Positions 16,693 to 25,936 of a stretch of DNA of 64,000 nucleotides are shown piece by piece. The DNA is from Deltaproteobacteria bacterium CG11_big_fil_rev_8_21_14_0_20_45_16. GTDB taxonomy: Bacteria; Bdellovibrionota; UBA2394. Position numbers and translations under genes: made by a program. The stretch lies in the NCBI GenBank assembly GCA_002787535.1, contig PCXB01000076.1, positions 1 to 64,000 of the forward strand, given 5' to 3'. The stretch's first letter is position 1. The number at the start of each line of letters is the position of its first letter. The notes below the pieces were generated by a model. The model searched no databases and was not told the DNA's origin. It worked only from the letters and a program-made list of their open reading frames with translations.

Positions 16693-18534
16693 ATGAAAGA
16701 ACTTACACTCTTATCAATATCGGTTGGGGCCGTAATCGGCGTCGTCATGACAGCGGCCAATGTTTATCTTGGTCTCTATGCGGGACTTACAGTCTCTGCT
16801 TCTATACCTGCTGCCGTCATGGCCCTCGCTTTTTATCGAGGCATCTTAAAGCGCGATAATATTTTAGAAAGCAATATTGTACAGACGATGGCAAGCGCAG
16901 GAGAGTCATTGGCTGCTGGTGTTATTTTTACGATCCCCGCTCTCGTAATCGTCGGAGCTTGGAAGGATTTTGCATTCTGGCCAACAACTTTGATTGCGGT
17001 ACTCGGCGGGCTTTTAGGTGTCGTCTTTATGATCCCCCTAAGAAAGGCTCTCATCGTTGAAGATAAAAAGCTTCGTTACCCAGAAGGCGTGGCCTGTGCC
17101 GCAGTTCTAAAAAGTGCAAGCTCCGATAGCAAATTGGGCTTGCGCAGTGTTATACAAGGGATCCTAGTCGGGGGCTCTATTAAATTTCTGTCGTCAGGAC
17201 TTGGAATTTTGCAAGGCTCTGTAGAATGGGCAGCTAAATTAGGAAAATCAGTTTTCTTTTTCGGATCAGATATTTCTCCTGCCCTCATTGCCGTGGGTTA
17301 TATTATCCGTCTCGACATCGCTAGCTTAGTGTTTTTGGGTGGTGCCATTGGTTGGATAATAGCCATTCCTCTTATGGGAATTCCTCCTGATCTTGTTGGC
17401 GCTTCCGCCTTGGATATCTCTTGGAGCCTTTGGTCTACAAAAATTAGATATATCGGTGTTGGCGCGATGATCGTGGGTGGAGTTTGGTCGATTTACTCGG
17501 TCCGTAAGGGCATCGCTTCGGGGCTTACAGGTCTCAAAGAAGCTTATACTAAAAAGGAAGATGCGGTTCATGCTACAAATCGAGACCTAAGCCTTACAGT
17601 CTTGATGATTACTTTTGTTGTCTGCTTTTTTGGAATGTTTTGGCTCTACGATTACCTCATCCAATCTTTTGAATATGCCATCCTAACAACTATCATTATG
17701 TTTGTGGCCGCGTTTTTGTTTGTTGCAGTATCGAGTTATATTGTCGGGCTCGTAGGGAGTTCTAACAATCCTGTCTCAGGAATGACTATATCGGCGCTCT
17801 TGGGGACAGCGGCCTTATTTTTGGTTTTTGGATTCAAAGGAGACTCCGCGATTTTGGCCACTTTGGGAGTCGCAGCCGTTGTTTGTTGTGCGGCCTGCAC
17901 GGCTGGCGACTGCTCTCAAGATCTCAAGACAGGCTCTCTAGTTGGCGCAAGCCCTCGCGCCCAACAGATTGCCCAGATGCTGGGTGTCGTTATACCAGCG
18001 GCGGTAATCGCTCCTACTTTAAGTCTATTGCATCATGCTTACGGGATTGGAACTGGCCTCAAGGCTCCCCAGGCCACACTGTTTGCAAGCATCACCAATG
18101 CGTTTTTTGGAGACGGTCAGCTACCGGTAGATATGGTGATCATGGGGATGATTATGGGAATTATTATAATCGTCATCGATTCGTTTCTTGGAAGAAACGA
18201 CTGGAAGATCCGGCTTCATCTTATGCCACTAGCTGTGGGAATTTACTTACCGGTAACGCTCTCAGTTCCTATTTTCATTGGGGGGATCATTCGCTATCTT
18301 GTGATACGCGCGAAAGGCGATAGGCCTGAAGGTGAGGATGCAGGAATCTTAGCAAGCTCGGGATTAATTGCTGGTGAGGCCCTAATGGGAGTTTTGATTG
18401 CCGTCTTTTTGTATTTGAATCTCAATATGAAGCTGGATCTCATTGGAAAGCAAACTTCTGAGATCCTATCAATGTTTGTGATTGTGGGTATTGCATATTT
18501 TTTGCACAAGCTTTCTGTAAAGAAATCCGTCTAA
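16693..18534 (+). CDS. OPT family oligopeptide transporter
   Basis: Integral membrane symporter of 613 residues with about 14-16 hydrophobic segments. Signature blocks of the bacterial OPT family are near the N-terminus: NVYLGLYAGLTVSASIPAAV, then ESNIVQTMASAGESLAAG (about 59-76) and LRYPEGVACAAVLKS; later GSSNNPVSGMT and CAACTAGDCSQDLKTG. OPT proteins move peptides or metal chelates with protons; the substrate is unknown. The SDR gene starts at the base after its stop, suggesting coupled translation. Confidence 0.93.
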   Translation: MKELTLLSISVGAVIGVVMTAANVYLGLYAGLTVSASIPAAVMALAFYRGILKRDNILESNIVQTMASAGESLAAGVIFTIPALVIVGAWKDFAFWPTTLIAVLGGLLGVVFMIPLRKALIVEDKKLRYPEGVACAAVLKSASSDSKLGLRSVIQGILVGGSIKFLSSGLGILQGSVEWAAKLGKSVFFFGSDISPALIAVGYIIRLDIASLVFLGGAIGWIIAIPLMGIPPDLVGASALDISWSLWSTKIRYIGVGAMIVGGVWSIYSVRKGIASGLTGLKEAYTKKEDAVHATNRDLSLTVLMITFVVCFFGMFWLYDYLIQSFEYAILTTIIMFVAAFLFVAVSSYIVGLVGSSNNPVSGMTISALLGTAALFLVFGFKGDSAILATLGVAAVVCCAACTAGDCSQDLKTGSLVGASPRAQQIAQMLGVVIPAAVIAPTLSLLHHAYGIGTGLKAPQATLFASITNAFFGDGQLPVDMVIMGMIMGIIIIVIDSFLGRNDWKIRLHLMPLAVGIYLPVTLSVPIFIGGIIRYLVIRAKGDRPEGEDAGILASSGLIAGEALMGVLIAVFLYLNLNMKLDLIGKQTSEILSMFVIVGIAYFLHKLSVKKSV

Positions 18535-19344
18535 TTGAAAAATAGACAGATGTTCCATCCCCAACGAACTCTTATTACTGGCGGTGCTAATGGCCTTGGC
18601 AAAGAAATTGCCAGATCCCTCCAACGTGCCGGATCCCTCGTAACGATTTTGGATCGAGATGGGGCTTCCCTGAAAAGAACTGCTGAGGAACTTGGTGTTT
18701 CAGGAATCGTATATGATCTTTCAAATTTGCAAGATTTGGCGCGAGAGTTTTCAAAATGGGATACGACCTACGGACCTTTTGATACGCTTATCAACAATGC
18801 AGCCGTGAGCAATTTCGGCACGGCTTGGGAGTTTGAATTGAAGGCTCTGTCAGAGCTTTTAAATATTAATCTTTTGGCACCGATTCTGTTGAGTCAGGCT
18901 TTTATAAAATGTCGATCCCAGGACAAAGTGCGGTCAAAAATTCTAATGATCTCAAGTGTTTCGGCTTTTCAAGGCTTCCCCTACGCTAGTAGCTATGGGG
19001 CTTCTAAATCTGCGCTGCTCAATTTTTCCGAGGCACTCTCGGAAGAGCTAAATGAAGAAAATTTGAAGCATATTTCGGTTTCGGTCGTATGCCCCAGTTA
19101 TTTGGATTCTAAATTATTTTCCGGAGCACGGCCGCTCCTTGGCACCAGAATTCTGAAGATTCAGGCACTAGCGGACGAGATTGTAGGACATCTTCAAGGA
19201 CAAACTTTTTTGCTAATTCGACCACGTCGCTTGGCTGGCCTTATTTGTCTCAAAAATCTCTTGCCACATCGCCTCCAGATTTTTTTGAGTCGCCTGCTAG
19301 GAGTTCAGCGTGGAATGAAACCAATGAAGCCTTCGAAGTGCTAG
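18535..19344 (+). CDS. Short-chain dehydrogenase/reductase
   Basis: Classical SDR of about 264-269 residues. Cofactor motif TGGANGLGKEIA (about 15-26), Asp at the end of strand 2 (ILDRDGAS) suggesting NAD preference, NNAAVSN, the catalytic Ser in MISSVSAFQG, and the YGASK motif (YxxxK). Substrate unknown. TTG at 18535 follows the OPT stop directly; ATG at 18550 is an equally possible start that would lose five residues. Its stop is four bases from the end of the convergent secreted-protein gene. Confidence 0.88.
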   Translation: MKNRQMFHPQRTLITGGANGLGKEIARSLQRAGSLVTILDRDGASLKRTAEELGVSGIVYDLSNLQDLAREFSKWDTTYGPFDTLINNAAVSNFGTAWEFELKALSELLNINLLAPILLSQAFIKCRSQDKVRSKILMISSVSAFQGFPYASSYGASKSALLNFSEALSEELNEENLKHISVSVVCPSYLDSKLFSGARPLLGTRILKIQALADEIVGHLQGQTFLLIRPRRLAGLICLKNLLPHRLQIFLSRLLGVQRGMKPMKPSKC

Positions 19345-19348
19345 CTAC

Positions 19349-20638
19349 CTATTTTCCCAATAAGCTCCCCGAATTGGTCGAAGAACTCATTTCAAGCCAA
19401 AGCGTTCGGGTTGATCGATCCACTTTATCTATTAACAAGAGAACCGCTCGACTCTGGGGTTCAGAATGTTCGTAGCTTGGCTCGCCCTTTTCATTTTTAA
19501 CCTGATGAACATCTGACTCCTGATAAAACTCCAACCCACCGATTTCATAATGAGCCAAGTCAACATCCATATCAAAGCTTCTCAAATGTTCAATCCTCTG
19601 CGCCTCATCATTCCAACGCCACAGCTCGACTCTATCGGGGTATGAAACAAATAGATGCTCGGCATTGGGGTCCACGCTAGTCCGAATGGAACCCTCCGAA
19701 AGTTGATTCATTAACTTCGGAAAAAATAAAACATGTTCGACAATCGCCTCTTGTTCTACGGATTGTGAACTGCCATCCGCCTCCGAAGGCTCGACAACCT
19801 CCACTGCCTCGGACGAAGGTTCAATTTTTTCAGCTACAACCGCAAAAGGAATAAGGGCCTTTCGATTCCGTGAAAGCAGAACTTTTGCAAAACCCATTTT
19901 TCCAGAAGTAATGAAGTGAATCTTGGACACTCCTTTAATGATTTCCCGACGATCGCCAATCTTTACCGACTTCGGAAATCGCAGCTCTCTCAAGAGTTTA
20001 ATTTCAGCCGTCCCATCTCCGCTAAGTCCAATCACACGAACGCTTGAAGACGAATCAGCAATCCAGAATTCATGGGATCCAGGTCGAGGGCTAACGACAA
20101 AGTTCTCTTCGGCATCTTTAATACCATCTAGAATACCATCTAGAGAAAATCCCTTAACTTCGCTTATCAGCTCCAGCTCTCCGGTACTTGAATCCTTAAT
20201 TCGAGCCAATTTAAATACAAGGCTACTAGCTTTCGGCATACGAATGACAAAAGTCGCCAAAGCATAGGCTTGATCAGATGCCGAAAAATCTAAACTTCTT
20301 AGAGTTGTGCTCGGATCTTGAACTAAAACAAAATGATTGGCTGTCGCTCGCCCAAAGAAAAATCCGCTGTCTCCCTTTTGAATGCTTGCATAGTCGTTGC
20401 CCGAAGCAGGATTCGTTACCCAAATTCGATCCAGGTATGGATAATCCGTAAGGTGGAGTGGGCTCCCATGCAGCTGGGGAACCCTATTGATCGTGGCTGT
20501 TGTGCCAAACTGATACTGAGCTTTTGAAGCGGCTTCCTCAATTTTCCGCAACGCAGCGGCACAGGCCTTTACGTCCGAGGCTCCCCCCAATAAAGGCAAT
20601 AATAATGCCCAAAATAGCACCCTAAAATGTGTTTTCAT
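19349..20638 (-). CDS. Secreted protein of unknown function
   Basis: Exported protein of 429 residues with signal peptide MKTHFRVLFWALLLPLLGGA. No family recognised. The mature part alternates short beta-type segments with S-x-D and D-x-G turns (for example HEFWIADSSSSVRVIGLSGD and EHLFVSYPDRVELWRWND), which resembles repeats of a beta-propeller; residues 275-310 are an acidic Ser/Glu linker. A tandem 13-base repeat at about 20128-20153 encodes LDGILDG. Monocistronic, probably periplasmic or surface. Confidence 0.65.
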   Translation of the reverse strand: MKTHFRVLFWALLLPLLGGASDVKACAAALRKIEEAASKAQYQFGTTATINRVPQLHGSPLHLTDYPYLDRIWVTNPASGNDYASIQKGDSGFFFGRATANHFVLVQDPSTTLRSLDFSASDQAYALATFVIRMPKASSLVFKLARIKDSSTGELELISEVKGFSLDGILDGIKDAEENFVVSPRPGSHEFWIADSSSSVRVIGLSGDGTAEIKLLRELRFPKSVKIGDRREIIKGVSKIHFITSGKMGFAKVLLSRNRKALIPFAVVAEKIEPSSEAVEVVEPSEADGSSQSVEQEAIVEHVLFFPKLMNQLSEGSIRTSVDPNAEHLFVSYPDRVELWRWNDEAQRIEHLRSFDMDVDLAHYEIGGLEFYQESDVHQVKNEKGEPSYEHSEPQSRAVLLLIDKVDRSTRTLWLEMSSSTNSGSLLGK

Positions 20639-20702
20639 TGATCCCCCCTATTTCCCCACTGATGCTTATTATTAGCAGAATTCTCGATAAATTAAGAGAA
20701 AA

Positions 20703-21548
20703 TTAGCACGCTGCGCTGACATTTTGCATGCAAACGGGGCAGGTCATCCGTAACCCATCAATATTATTGGGTAAGTCTCGCATCGAGTAGGCTCCTCCAC
20801 AAATGCGACAGTTCATGAATTCTACAGGCTCGAGACTAGGCTTGATGGCTGCACGATGGTCAAAAACAAAGCATTCCCCTCGCCAATGCTCGCCCGAACA
20901 CTCTTGAAAATAATTTAGTATCCCACCCTTCAACTGAAATACATTGGCAAAGCCTTTTGCCACCATCATCGGTGCGCCTTTTTCGCAACGAATTCCACCC
21001 GTGCAAAAGGTAACAATCGGTTTGTCTTTCCATTCAGCCGGTAAGCTATCCACTTCTTGTGGAAAATCTGCAAAATGCTTGCCCCCCAGGTTGATAGCGG
21101 TTTCAAAACTACCTAAACGAAATTCAAATTCTTTTCGCGTATCCAATAAGACAAAGTCTCGTCGCTCATCAAGCCAAAGCTTCAATTCCTTCGGCTCAAT
21201 ATAAGGTGCGGGTCTGTTTTGTGGATCAATTCCAAAATATTTCAACGTACAAATTTCCGACCGAATCTTTACGAGCATTTTTTTATGAGGAATTTTCTCG
21301 GACCATGATCGCTTTAATTCAAAGCGCGGAAAAGAAAGCTTTTCAAAAATAAATTGCTCAAACGCGACCAATCGCGCCTCTTCACCACAAAGCGCTAAAT
21401 TGATCCCTTCCGTACCAATAATGACCGTCCCTTTAATTCCAGAATCTTCCAAAAAGCTAAGGAGGCGCAGTCTGGAGGCCTCTAGGTCAGAAATCTCAAA
21501 AAATCGATACCCGTTGATATTTAAGTAAGGCATGCCAAAAGCTAGCAA
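20703..21548 (-). CDS. trhO: tRNA uridine(34) hydroxylase, rhodanese family
   Basis: Oxygen-dependent hydroxylation of U34 in tRNA, first step toward (m)cmo5U. The N-terminal acylphosphatase-like domain has GTVIIGTEGINLALCG (about 39-54), the linker PHKKMLVKIRSEICTL is typical, and the rhodanese domain has the active loop CTGGIRCEKG (about 181-190). A C-terminal zinc-type cysteine set (CRICGG, CPVCMQ) is present. The frame begins with TTG preceded by GAGG; ATG at 21533 is the alternative start. Divergent from serC with about 40 bases between. Confidence 0.93.
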   Translation of the reverse strand: MLAFGMPYLNINGYRFFEISDLEASRLRLLSFLEDSGIKGTVIIGTEGINLALCGEEARLVAFEQFIFEKLSFPRFELKRSWSEKIPHKKMLVKIRSEICTLKYFGIDPQNRPAPYIEPKELKLWLDERRDFVLLDTRKEFEFRLGSFETAINLGGKHFADFPQEVDSLPAEWKDKPIVTFCTGGIRCEKGAPMMVAKGFANVFQLKGGILNYFQECSGEHWRGECFVFDHRAAIKPSLEPVEFMNCRICGGAYSMRDLPNNIDGLRMTCPVCMQNVSAAC

Positions 21549-21585
21549 AAGATCCTCGAAAAATCATCGCGAAGCTTGATCGCAT

Positions 21586-22716
21586 TTGCTAAGAAATTTC
21601 GAGGTGTTGGCGTTTAACAATAGAATTTTTAACTTTGGAGCGGGTCCTGCGACACTGCCTTTAAGCGTAATGCAAGAAGTAGAGAGCGAGTTCCTTAATT
21701 ACCAGTCCAGTGGAATGAGCATCGTCGAAATGAGCCACCGGAACCCCTTGTTCGAGGAGATTATTTCTACGGCTCGCTCGCGTGCAAAAAAACTATTGGG
21801 TTTAGGACAAGACTATGAACTCTTGTTTTTGCAAGGAGGCGCTCGACATCAATTTGCAATGGTTCCCACGAATTTTGGAAATCATGACCGAGTCATTGAT
21901 GTCATCGATTCTGGTGTTTGGACTAAATTTGCTCATCAGGAGATCTCTCGACTCAAGTTGATGCCACACCTAGTCGCCTCAACTGAATCGACAAAATATC
22001 AAAGTCTTCCTAAATATCGACCAGAGGATTTAGATCCAAAGGCTTCGTACATTCACTTTTGCTCCAATAACACTGTGGTTGGTACGCAATGGAAGGAATT
22101 TTTAAAACTAAAGGGCGTTCGTTCGGTTGTGGATATGTCTTCCGATATTTTTTCACGAGTCTTGGACTTTGCCCAATTTGATTTGATTTACGCCGGAGCG
22201 CAAAAAAATATTGGCCCAGCGGGAACGACTCTTGTGGCCATTAAAAAAGATTGGGTGGACCAGGGTCGAAAGGATATTCCAGAGATTTTTCAATACTCAG
22301 CCCATATTAAGCATGATTCTATGTACAATACTCCCTGTTGTTTTAGCATTTATGTTTGTGGACTGGTTCTCAAATGGATTGAAGATCGGGGTGGCTTGGC
22401 AGGATTGGAATCCGAAAACACTCGAAAGGCCAAACTGCTTTATTCCTACCTCGATCAATCGAGTTTCTATCGATCGGCCGTACACCTACCCGATCGATCA
22501 ATAATGAATGTCGTTTTTCGAATTGGCGATGGCCACGAAGCTTTAGAAAGCAAGTTTGTCAGTGAGGCCGAAGCGGCGGGCTATTCAGGACTAAAGGGGC
22601 ACCGCCTTGTAGGCGGCCTACGGGCTTCCATTTATAACGCTCAAAGCTATGAAGCCGTAAAATCTCTTACGGAATTCATGGATAACTTTTATGAGCGCCA
22701 TAAGCTTGAGCTTTGA
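21586..22716 (+). CDS. serC: Phosphoserine aminotransferase
   Basis: PLP enzyme of serine (and pyridoxine) synthesis converting 3-phosphohydroxypyruvate to phosphoserine. Family entry RIFNFGAGPATLPLSVM, EMSHRNPLFEEI, LLFLQGGARHQFAMVP, and YAGAQKNIGPAGTT with the PLP-binding Lys in AQKN. The first codons lack an ATG: TTG 21586, GTG 21604 and TTG 21607 are all possible. The family N-terminus favours 21604 or 21607, so the true protein is probably about 369-370 residues. Confidence 0.95.
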   Translation: MLRNFEVLAFNNRIFNFGAGPATLPLSVMQEVESEFLNYQSSGMSIVEMSHRNPLFEEIISTARSRAKKLLGLGQDYELLFLQGGARHQFAMVPTNFGNHDRVIDVIDSGVWTKFAHQEISRLKLMPHLVASTESTKYQSLPKYRPEDLDPKASYIHFCSNNTVVGTQWKEFLKLKGVRSVVDMSSDIFSRVLDFAQFDLIYAGAQKNIGPAGTTLVAIKKDWVDQGRKDIPEIFQYSAHIKHDSMYNTPCCFSIYVCGLVLKWIEDRGGLAGLESENTRKAKLLYSYLDQSSFYRSAVHLPDRSIMNVVFRIGDGHEALESKFVSEAEAAGYSGLKGHRLVGGLRASIYNAQSYEAVKSLTEFMDNFYERHKLEL

Positions 22717-22730
22717 CTCCGGTATTCATT

Positions 22731-23405
22731 TCAAAGTGAAAATATTTCTCGGGATATTGCATCAGCGCTATAGATAATATTCCGATCCTCGTTCCGTCTT
22801 CGCGCTTCAAGCATAAATTTTGCAAGCTTCGCGGCATCGGTCGGTCTAGCTTTAGAGGGCAAAATAGGAGCCATAAACTTAAGAATCGAAAGGCTCATGG
22901 ACTCTAGGAGTCTGTCTTCGGCTCGTTTTCCCCCCAAAATACTTGGCCTAAATATATGAAGGCTTCGAAAAGGAATTTTCAAAAGCTCTGCCTCGAGTTC
23001 AGCCTTAACTCTTAGATAATAAAAAAATGATTGCTGATCTGCGCCTTCGGCACTTACCAAGCTAAAAGTTTTAGCCCCCTGCAATACCGCCAGGCGGGCA
23101 AGTCTCAATGGAAACTCCAAATCAACTTCTCGAAATCTTTCGCGAGAGCCTGCCTTACGAAGCGTCGTCCCTAAACAGCAATAGACATCGTCCGCCTTCA
23201 AGGCTGCAGCCTTCGTCAAAATACTCTCGAAGTTTATTAAGATTTGCTTTAATCGCCCATGCTCATAATCGAGGGGACGTCTCGACACAGAAAGAACTTG
23301 CTCATAGTCTGGACAATTCAGAAGCTCCCTAACTAAAAAGCTTCCCGTTAGACCCGTTGACCCAAAAATCAAAGCTCGCTTTTTAGGCTCACCTGGCTCT
23401 GGCAT
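22731..23405 (-). CDS. NAD(P)-binding atypical SDR (HTATIP2-like)
   Basis: Rossmann-fold protein of 224 residues with GSTGLTGSFLVRELL as dinucleotide motif near the start, VSRRPL after strand 2, CCLGTTLRKAGS, and a YYLRVKAELE segment corresponding to the YxxxK active pair. This pattern fits the atypical SDR group close to HTATIP2/TIP30 and bacterial YwnB-like proteins. Substrate unknown. Last gene of a three-gene minus-strand operon with a DoxX protein and a small membrane protein (gaps of 12 and 7 bases). Confidence 0.8.
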   Translation of the reverse strand: MPEPGEPKKRALIFGSTGLTGSFLVRELLNCPDYEQVLSVSRRPLDYEHGRLKQILINFESILTKAAALKADDVYCCLGTTLRKAGSRERFREVDLEFPLRLARLAVLQGAKTFSLVSAEGADQQSFFYYLRVKAELEAELLKIPFRSLHIFRPSILGGKRAEDRLLESMSLSILKFMAPILPSKARPTDAAKLAKFMLEARRRNEDRNIIYSADAISREIFSL

Positions 23406-23412
23406 GGCGATC

Positions 23413-23778
23413 CTATTGGGGCTTCAAAACAGCAAGATACGCAGCTAAGGCACCAAGAATGATCAATATCCACATTAAATAAATACTAAATTTTGGTTTG
23501 CGGTAAATAATTGCAAGACTCCCGCCCATGCCGATCCATATTAGAGTTTTAATTAAGACCCAGCCCGGCCAAGGCCAATGAATTTGAAGTTTAGCAAGCA
23601 TTCCAAATCCAGCAATGAGCAAAAAAAGAAGGCCAACTCCATGAATCATCGCTAAGGACTTGCGATAATGATCAGATTTTTTCCCACCCATCGCTGAGTG
23701 ATAGAGCATGGCTCCGAAAGACGTGAACAACAGGATTAATCCTATTAAATGTGCAATTTTATAAAATTCGTAACTCAT
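23413..23778 (-). CDS. Small four-helix membrane protein
   Basis: Inner-membrane protein of 121 residues with four hydrophobic segments (about 8-26, 43-61, 70-86, 97-116). The opening YKIAHLIGLILLFTSFGAMLYH and central HGVGLLFLLIAGFGMLAK resemble small proteins annotated as SirB-like or DUF2214-like, but I cannot assign it firmly. It sits between the DoxX gene (12 bases) and the NAD-binding gene (7 bases). Role unknown. Confidence 0.65.
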   Translation of the reverse strand: MSYEFYKIAHLIGLILLFTSFGAMLYHSAMGGKKSDHYRKSLAMIHGVGLLFLLIAGFGMLAKLQIHWPWPGWVLIKTLIWIGMGGSLAIIYRKPKFSIYLMWILIILGALAAYLAVLKPQ

Positions 23779-23790
23779 AAACTATACTCC

Positions 23791-24186
23791 TTATGCGAAG
23801 GGAAATTTTTGATTCTTTAAAACGCAAAACTTGCCCCCACCTAAAGCGATTAAGCTCAGAAACATTCCCAAATAAAGAAATGCCAACTCTCGTTGTGCGA
23901 AAGCGTCTCCATTGTGAACAATAAAATAGGCGACTCCCATCGTGATCGCCAACGGAATCGCTACCAAACGCGTCGTTACTCCCAAAATCAAAAGAGCTGC
24001 ACAGCCAAATTCCGCAAAGATTGCCAAACCTAAACTGAGAGACGAGCCTATGCCTAAGGGATCTGGAAAAACATTCATTCGCTCTCCAAAACTCATCAAT
24101 TTGTCCCAACCATGGGAAAACAGCATAGTCCCCCCTGCTACGAGCCTCAATAGGAGTAGGCCGATATCCTTGAGTAGTTCTTTCAT
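23791..24186 (-). CDS. DoxX family membrane protein
   Basis: DoxX-type four-helix membrane protein of 131 residues. Conserved blocks: LLLRLVAGGTMLFSHGWDKL, LAIFAEFGCAALLILGVTTR and ITMGVAYFIVHNGDAF, then LYLGMFLSLIALGGGKF. Members act in sulphur/quinone redox chains or remain uncharacterised. The start is placed at ATG 24186 because AGAGGA lies just upstream; the frame runs 13 codons further to 24225 without support. First gene of the operon ending with the NAD-binding protein. Confidence 0.88.
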   Translation of the reverse strand: MKELLKDIGLLLLRLVAGGTMLFSHGWDKLMSFGERMNVFPDPLGIGSSLSLGLAIFAEFGCAALLILGVTTRLVAIPLAITMGVAYFIVHNGDAFAQRELAFLYLGMFLSLIALGGGKFCVLKNQKFPFA

Positions 24187-24272
24187 AAATCCTCTTCTTC
24201 TGTCTTTAGATGCCCATTCACTCAAAATGTTGTAGTCAAAGATGCTAAGCTTGTTAACATGAAAGTAATTCC

Positions 24273-24974
24273 ATGAAGAGCTATGAAATTAAACGAACAA
24301 ATCTCGGTAATTATGAAGCCATAACGGCCGGAAACCCAACAGCCAAGACTGTCGCGATCATTTTGCATGGCTACGGAGCCAATGCGGATGATTTATTCCC
24401 TCTTCATCAAGTGGGCAGAGATTTGGATATTTATTGGATCTTTCCAAACGGTCCACTTCCAATAGATACTGGCGGAGCTCTTAGCGGCCGAAGCTGGTTT
24501 CCGATAGACGTTCTTGCGCTTGAAAAGGCTTTGGCTACGGGAAGTTATAGAGAGTTTCATAAGGATCATTTAGACGGCCTTGAAGAAGCTTTTGTTGGCC
24601 TAATGAACTTAATGGATTCTTTTAGCGGAAACCCGCAATTTCTTTTGGGCGGCTTCAGCCAGGGGGCCATGCTAGCCACGCATCTTGCTTTGGGCGGACG
24701 CATTTCTCCTAAAGCTCTAACTATATTTTCTGGCTCGTATATTGAAAATGCGAAATGGGAGGACTACATGAACAAGCGTTCAAAATTGAACGTCTTTCAA
24801 AGTCATGGCCATCAAGACCCTCTCCTTTCATTTGAAGCAGCCAAAAGACTGCATGAGACACTTCTGGCCCATCATATCCGAGCGAAGTTTTATGATTTTG
24901 AGGGAGGTCATGAGATCCCTGAGCAAATTGTCTTGAGATGGCGAGACTTTCTGATAGAGCAAAGTTCATTATGA
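24273..24974 (+). CDS. Phospholipase/carboxylesterase family serine hydrolase
   Basis: Alpha/beta hydrolase of 233 residues. AIILHGYGANADDLFPL holds the oxyanion region, GGFSQGAML contains the nucleophilic Ser (about 131), SHGHQDPLLSFEAA the acid Asp and FEGGHEIP the catalytic His (about 213). This is the carboxylesterase/phospholipase group that includes YpfH-like enzymes acting on short esters or acyl groups. The following gene starts inside its stop (ATGA), so the two are cotranscribed, although no functional link is known. Confidence 0.9.
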   Translation: MKSYEIKRTNLGNYEAITAGNPTAKTVAIILHGYGANADDLFPLHQVGRDLDIYWIFPNGPLPIDTGGALSGRSWFPIDVLALEKALATGSYREFHKDHLDGLEEAFVGLMNLMDSFSGNPQFLLGGFSQGAMLATHLALGGRISPKALTIFSGSYIENAKWEDYMNKRSKLNVFQSHGHQDPLLSFEAAKRLHETLLAHHIRAKFYDFEGGHEIPEQIVLRWRDFLIEQSSL

Positions 24975-25936
24975 AAATCATCAGGTCGATTGAGCCCGCG
25001 ATAAAAGCCTTCAAGCAAGGTAAGCTCGTGGCCATTCCGACCGAAACGGTCTATGGACTAGCTGCACCGATCGATCAGGAAGAAAGCATCCGAAAGATTT
25101 TTGAAATTAAAAATCGGCCCTCCTTTGATCCTCTGATTGTCCATGTCAGCGATTTAGACCAGGCTCAATCCCTCGTCCTTGAATGGCCCGAAGAAGCAAA
25201 AATCCTAACGAGCGCTTTCTGGCCAGGCCCACTAACCATTGTCCTGCCCAAAAAGCCAAACATCAGCGATCTTATCACTGCGGGCCTTAGCTCGGTGGCC
25301 ATCCGCATGCCGCGACATCCACTTACTCTCGAACTTATTGAAAATTTAAAAATCCCCTTAGCAGCCCCAAGCGCAAATATTTTTGGAAAAGTCAGCCCAA
25401 CGACAGCGGAGCATGTAGCGCTGGAATTTCCAGAAGCTGATATTCTGATTCTGGATGGAGGCCCTTCTGAAGTCGGCCTTGAATCAACCGTAGTAGAAAT
25501 TAAAAACGAAGAACTTCGAATCCTCAGGCCTGGAATGATATCTAAAGAGGTCATGCAAGTTCTTCTAAATGGTCAAATTAAGATCGTTGAAGAAGAGGGG
25601 CAGGCTTCGCCAGGACATACAAAATCTCACTATCAACCCGAAAAGCCTGTTGTCATTATTCCGGAAACACTCCTTCCTTTGGAGAATGAGACAAAAAACA
25701 AAATTATTAAGTCCCTTCATCTAACCTCAGCCAAATCCTTGGAACTCACTCTTGAACATGATCCCTTTCTCTGCGCCCGCTCTCTATATGGAAATCTTCG
25801 AAAGTTAAGTTACGAGAATCCAGACTACATTTATGTAATTGAGCGAAAAGACCAGCAGTCTGGCCCTTGGATCGCCATTTGGAATCGACTGAGTAAAGCC
25901 GCTAGTCTTGATCTTCGATCAGCTGCCGGAAATTAA
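24971..25936 (+). CDS. L-threonylcarbamoyladenylate synthase (Sua5/TsaC family)
   Basis: Makes threonylcarbamoyl-AMP for t6A37 in tRNA; TsaD at 49495-50535 transfers the group. About 321 residues: the YrdC domain (IPTETVYGLAAPI, KIFEIKNRPSFDPLIVHV, FWPGPLTIVLPKK, SSVAIRMPRHP, PSANIFGKVSPTTAEHV, STVVEI, LRPGMI) is followed by a C-terminal Sua5 extension with SPGHTKSHYQPEKPV, so it is Sua5-type rather than the short TsaC. Start chosen at ATG 24971 (ATGA overlap with the esterase gene). The final 18 bases overlap the convergent dehydratase gene. Confidence 0.94.
   Translation: MKIIRSIEPAIKAFKQGKLVAIPTETVYGLAAPIDQEESIRKIFEIKNRPSFDPLIVHVSDLDQAQSLVLEWPEEAKILTSAFWPGPLTIVLPKKPNISDLITAGLSSVAIRMPRHPLTLELIENLKIPLAAPSANIFGKVSPTTAEHVALEFPEADILILDGGPSEVGLESTVVEIKNEELRILRPGMISKEVMQVLLNGQIKIVEEEGQASPGHTKSHYQPEKPVVIIPETLLPLENETKNKIIKSLHLTSAKSLELTLEHDPFLCARSLYGNLRKLSYENPDYIYVIERKDQQSGPWIAIWNRLSKAASLDLRSAAGN

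Noticed and set aside
17883..18323. 146-residue plus-strand frame inside the OPT transporter gene
   Set aside because: Frame-shifted shadow rich in Cys/His/Arg; the OPT frame is continuous across it.
20125..20160. Tandem duplication of 13 bases (ataccatctaga units)
   Set aside because: In-frame within a gene, two copies only, encodes LDGILDG; treated as a simple repeat with no further meaning.
23759..24109. 116-residue minus-strand frame within the DoxX gene
   Set aside because: Out-of-frame shadow; the DoxX frame has the family motifs and the ribosome site.
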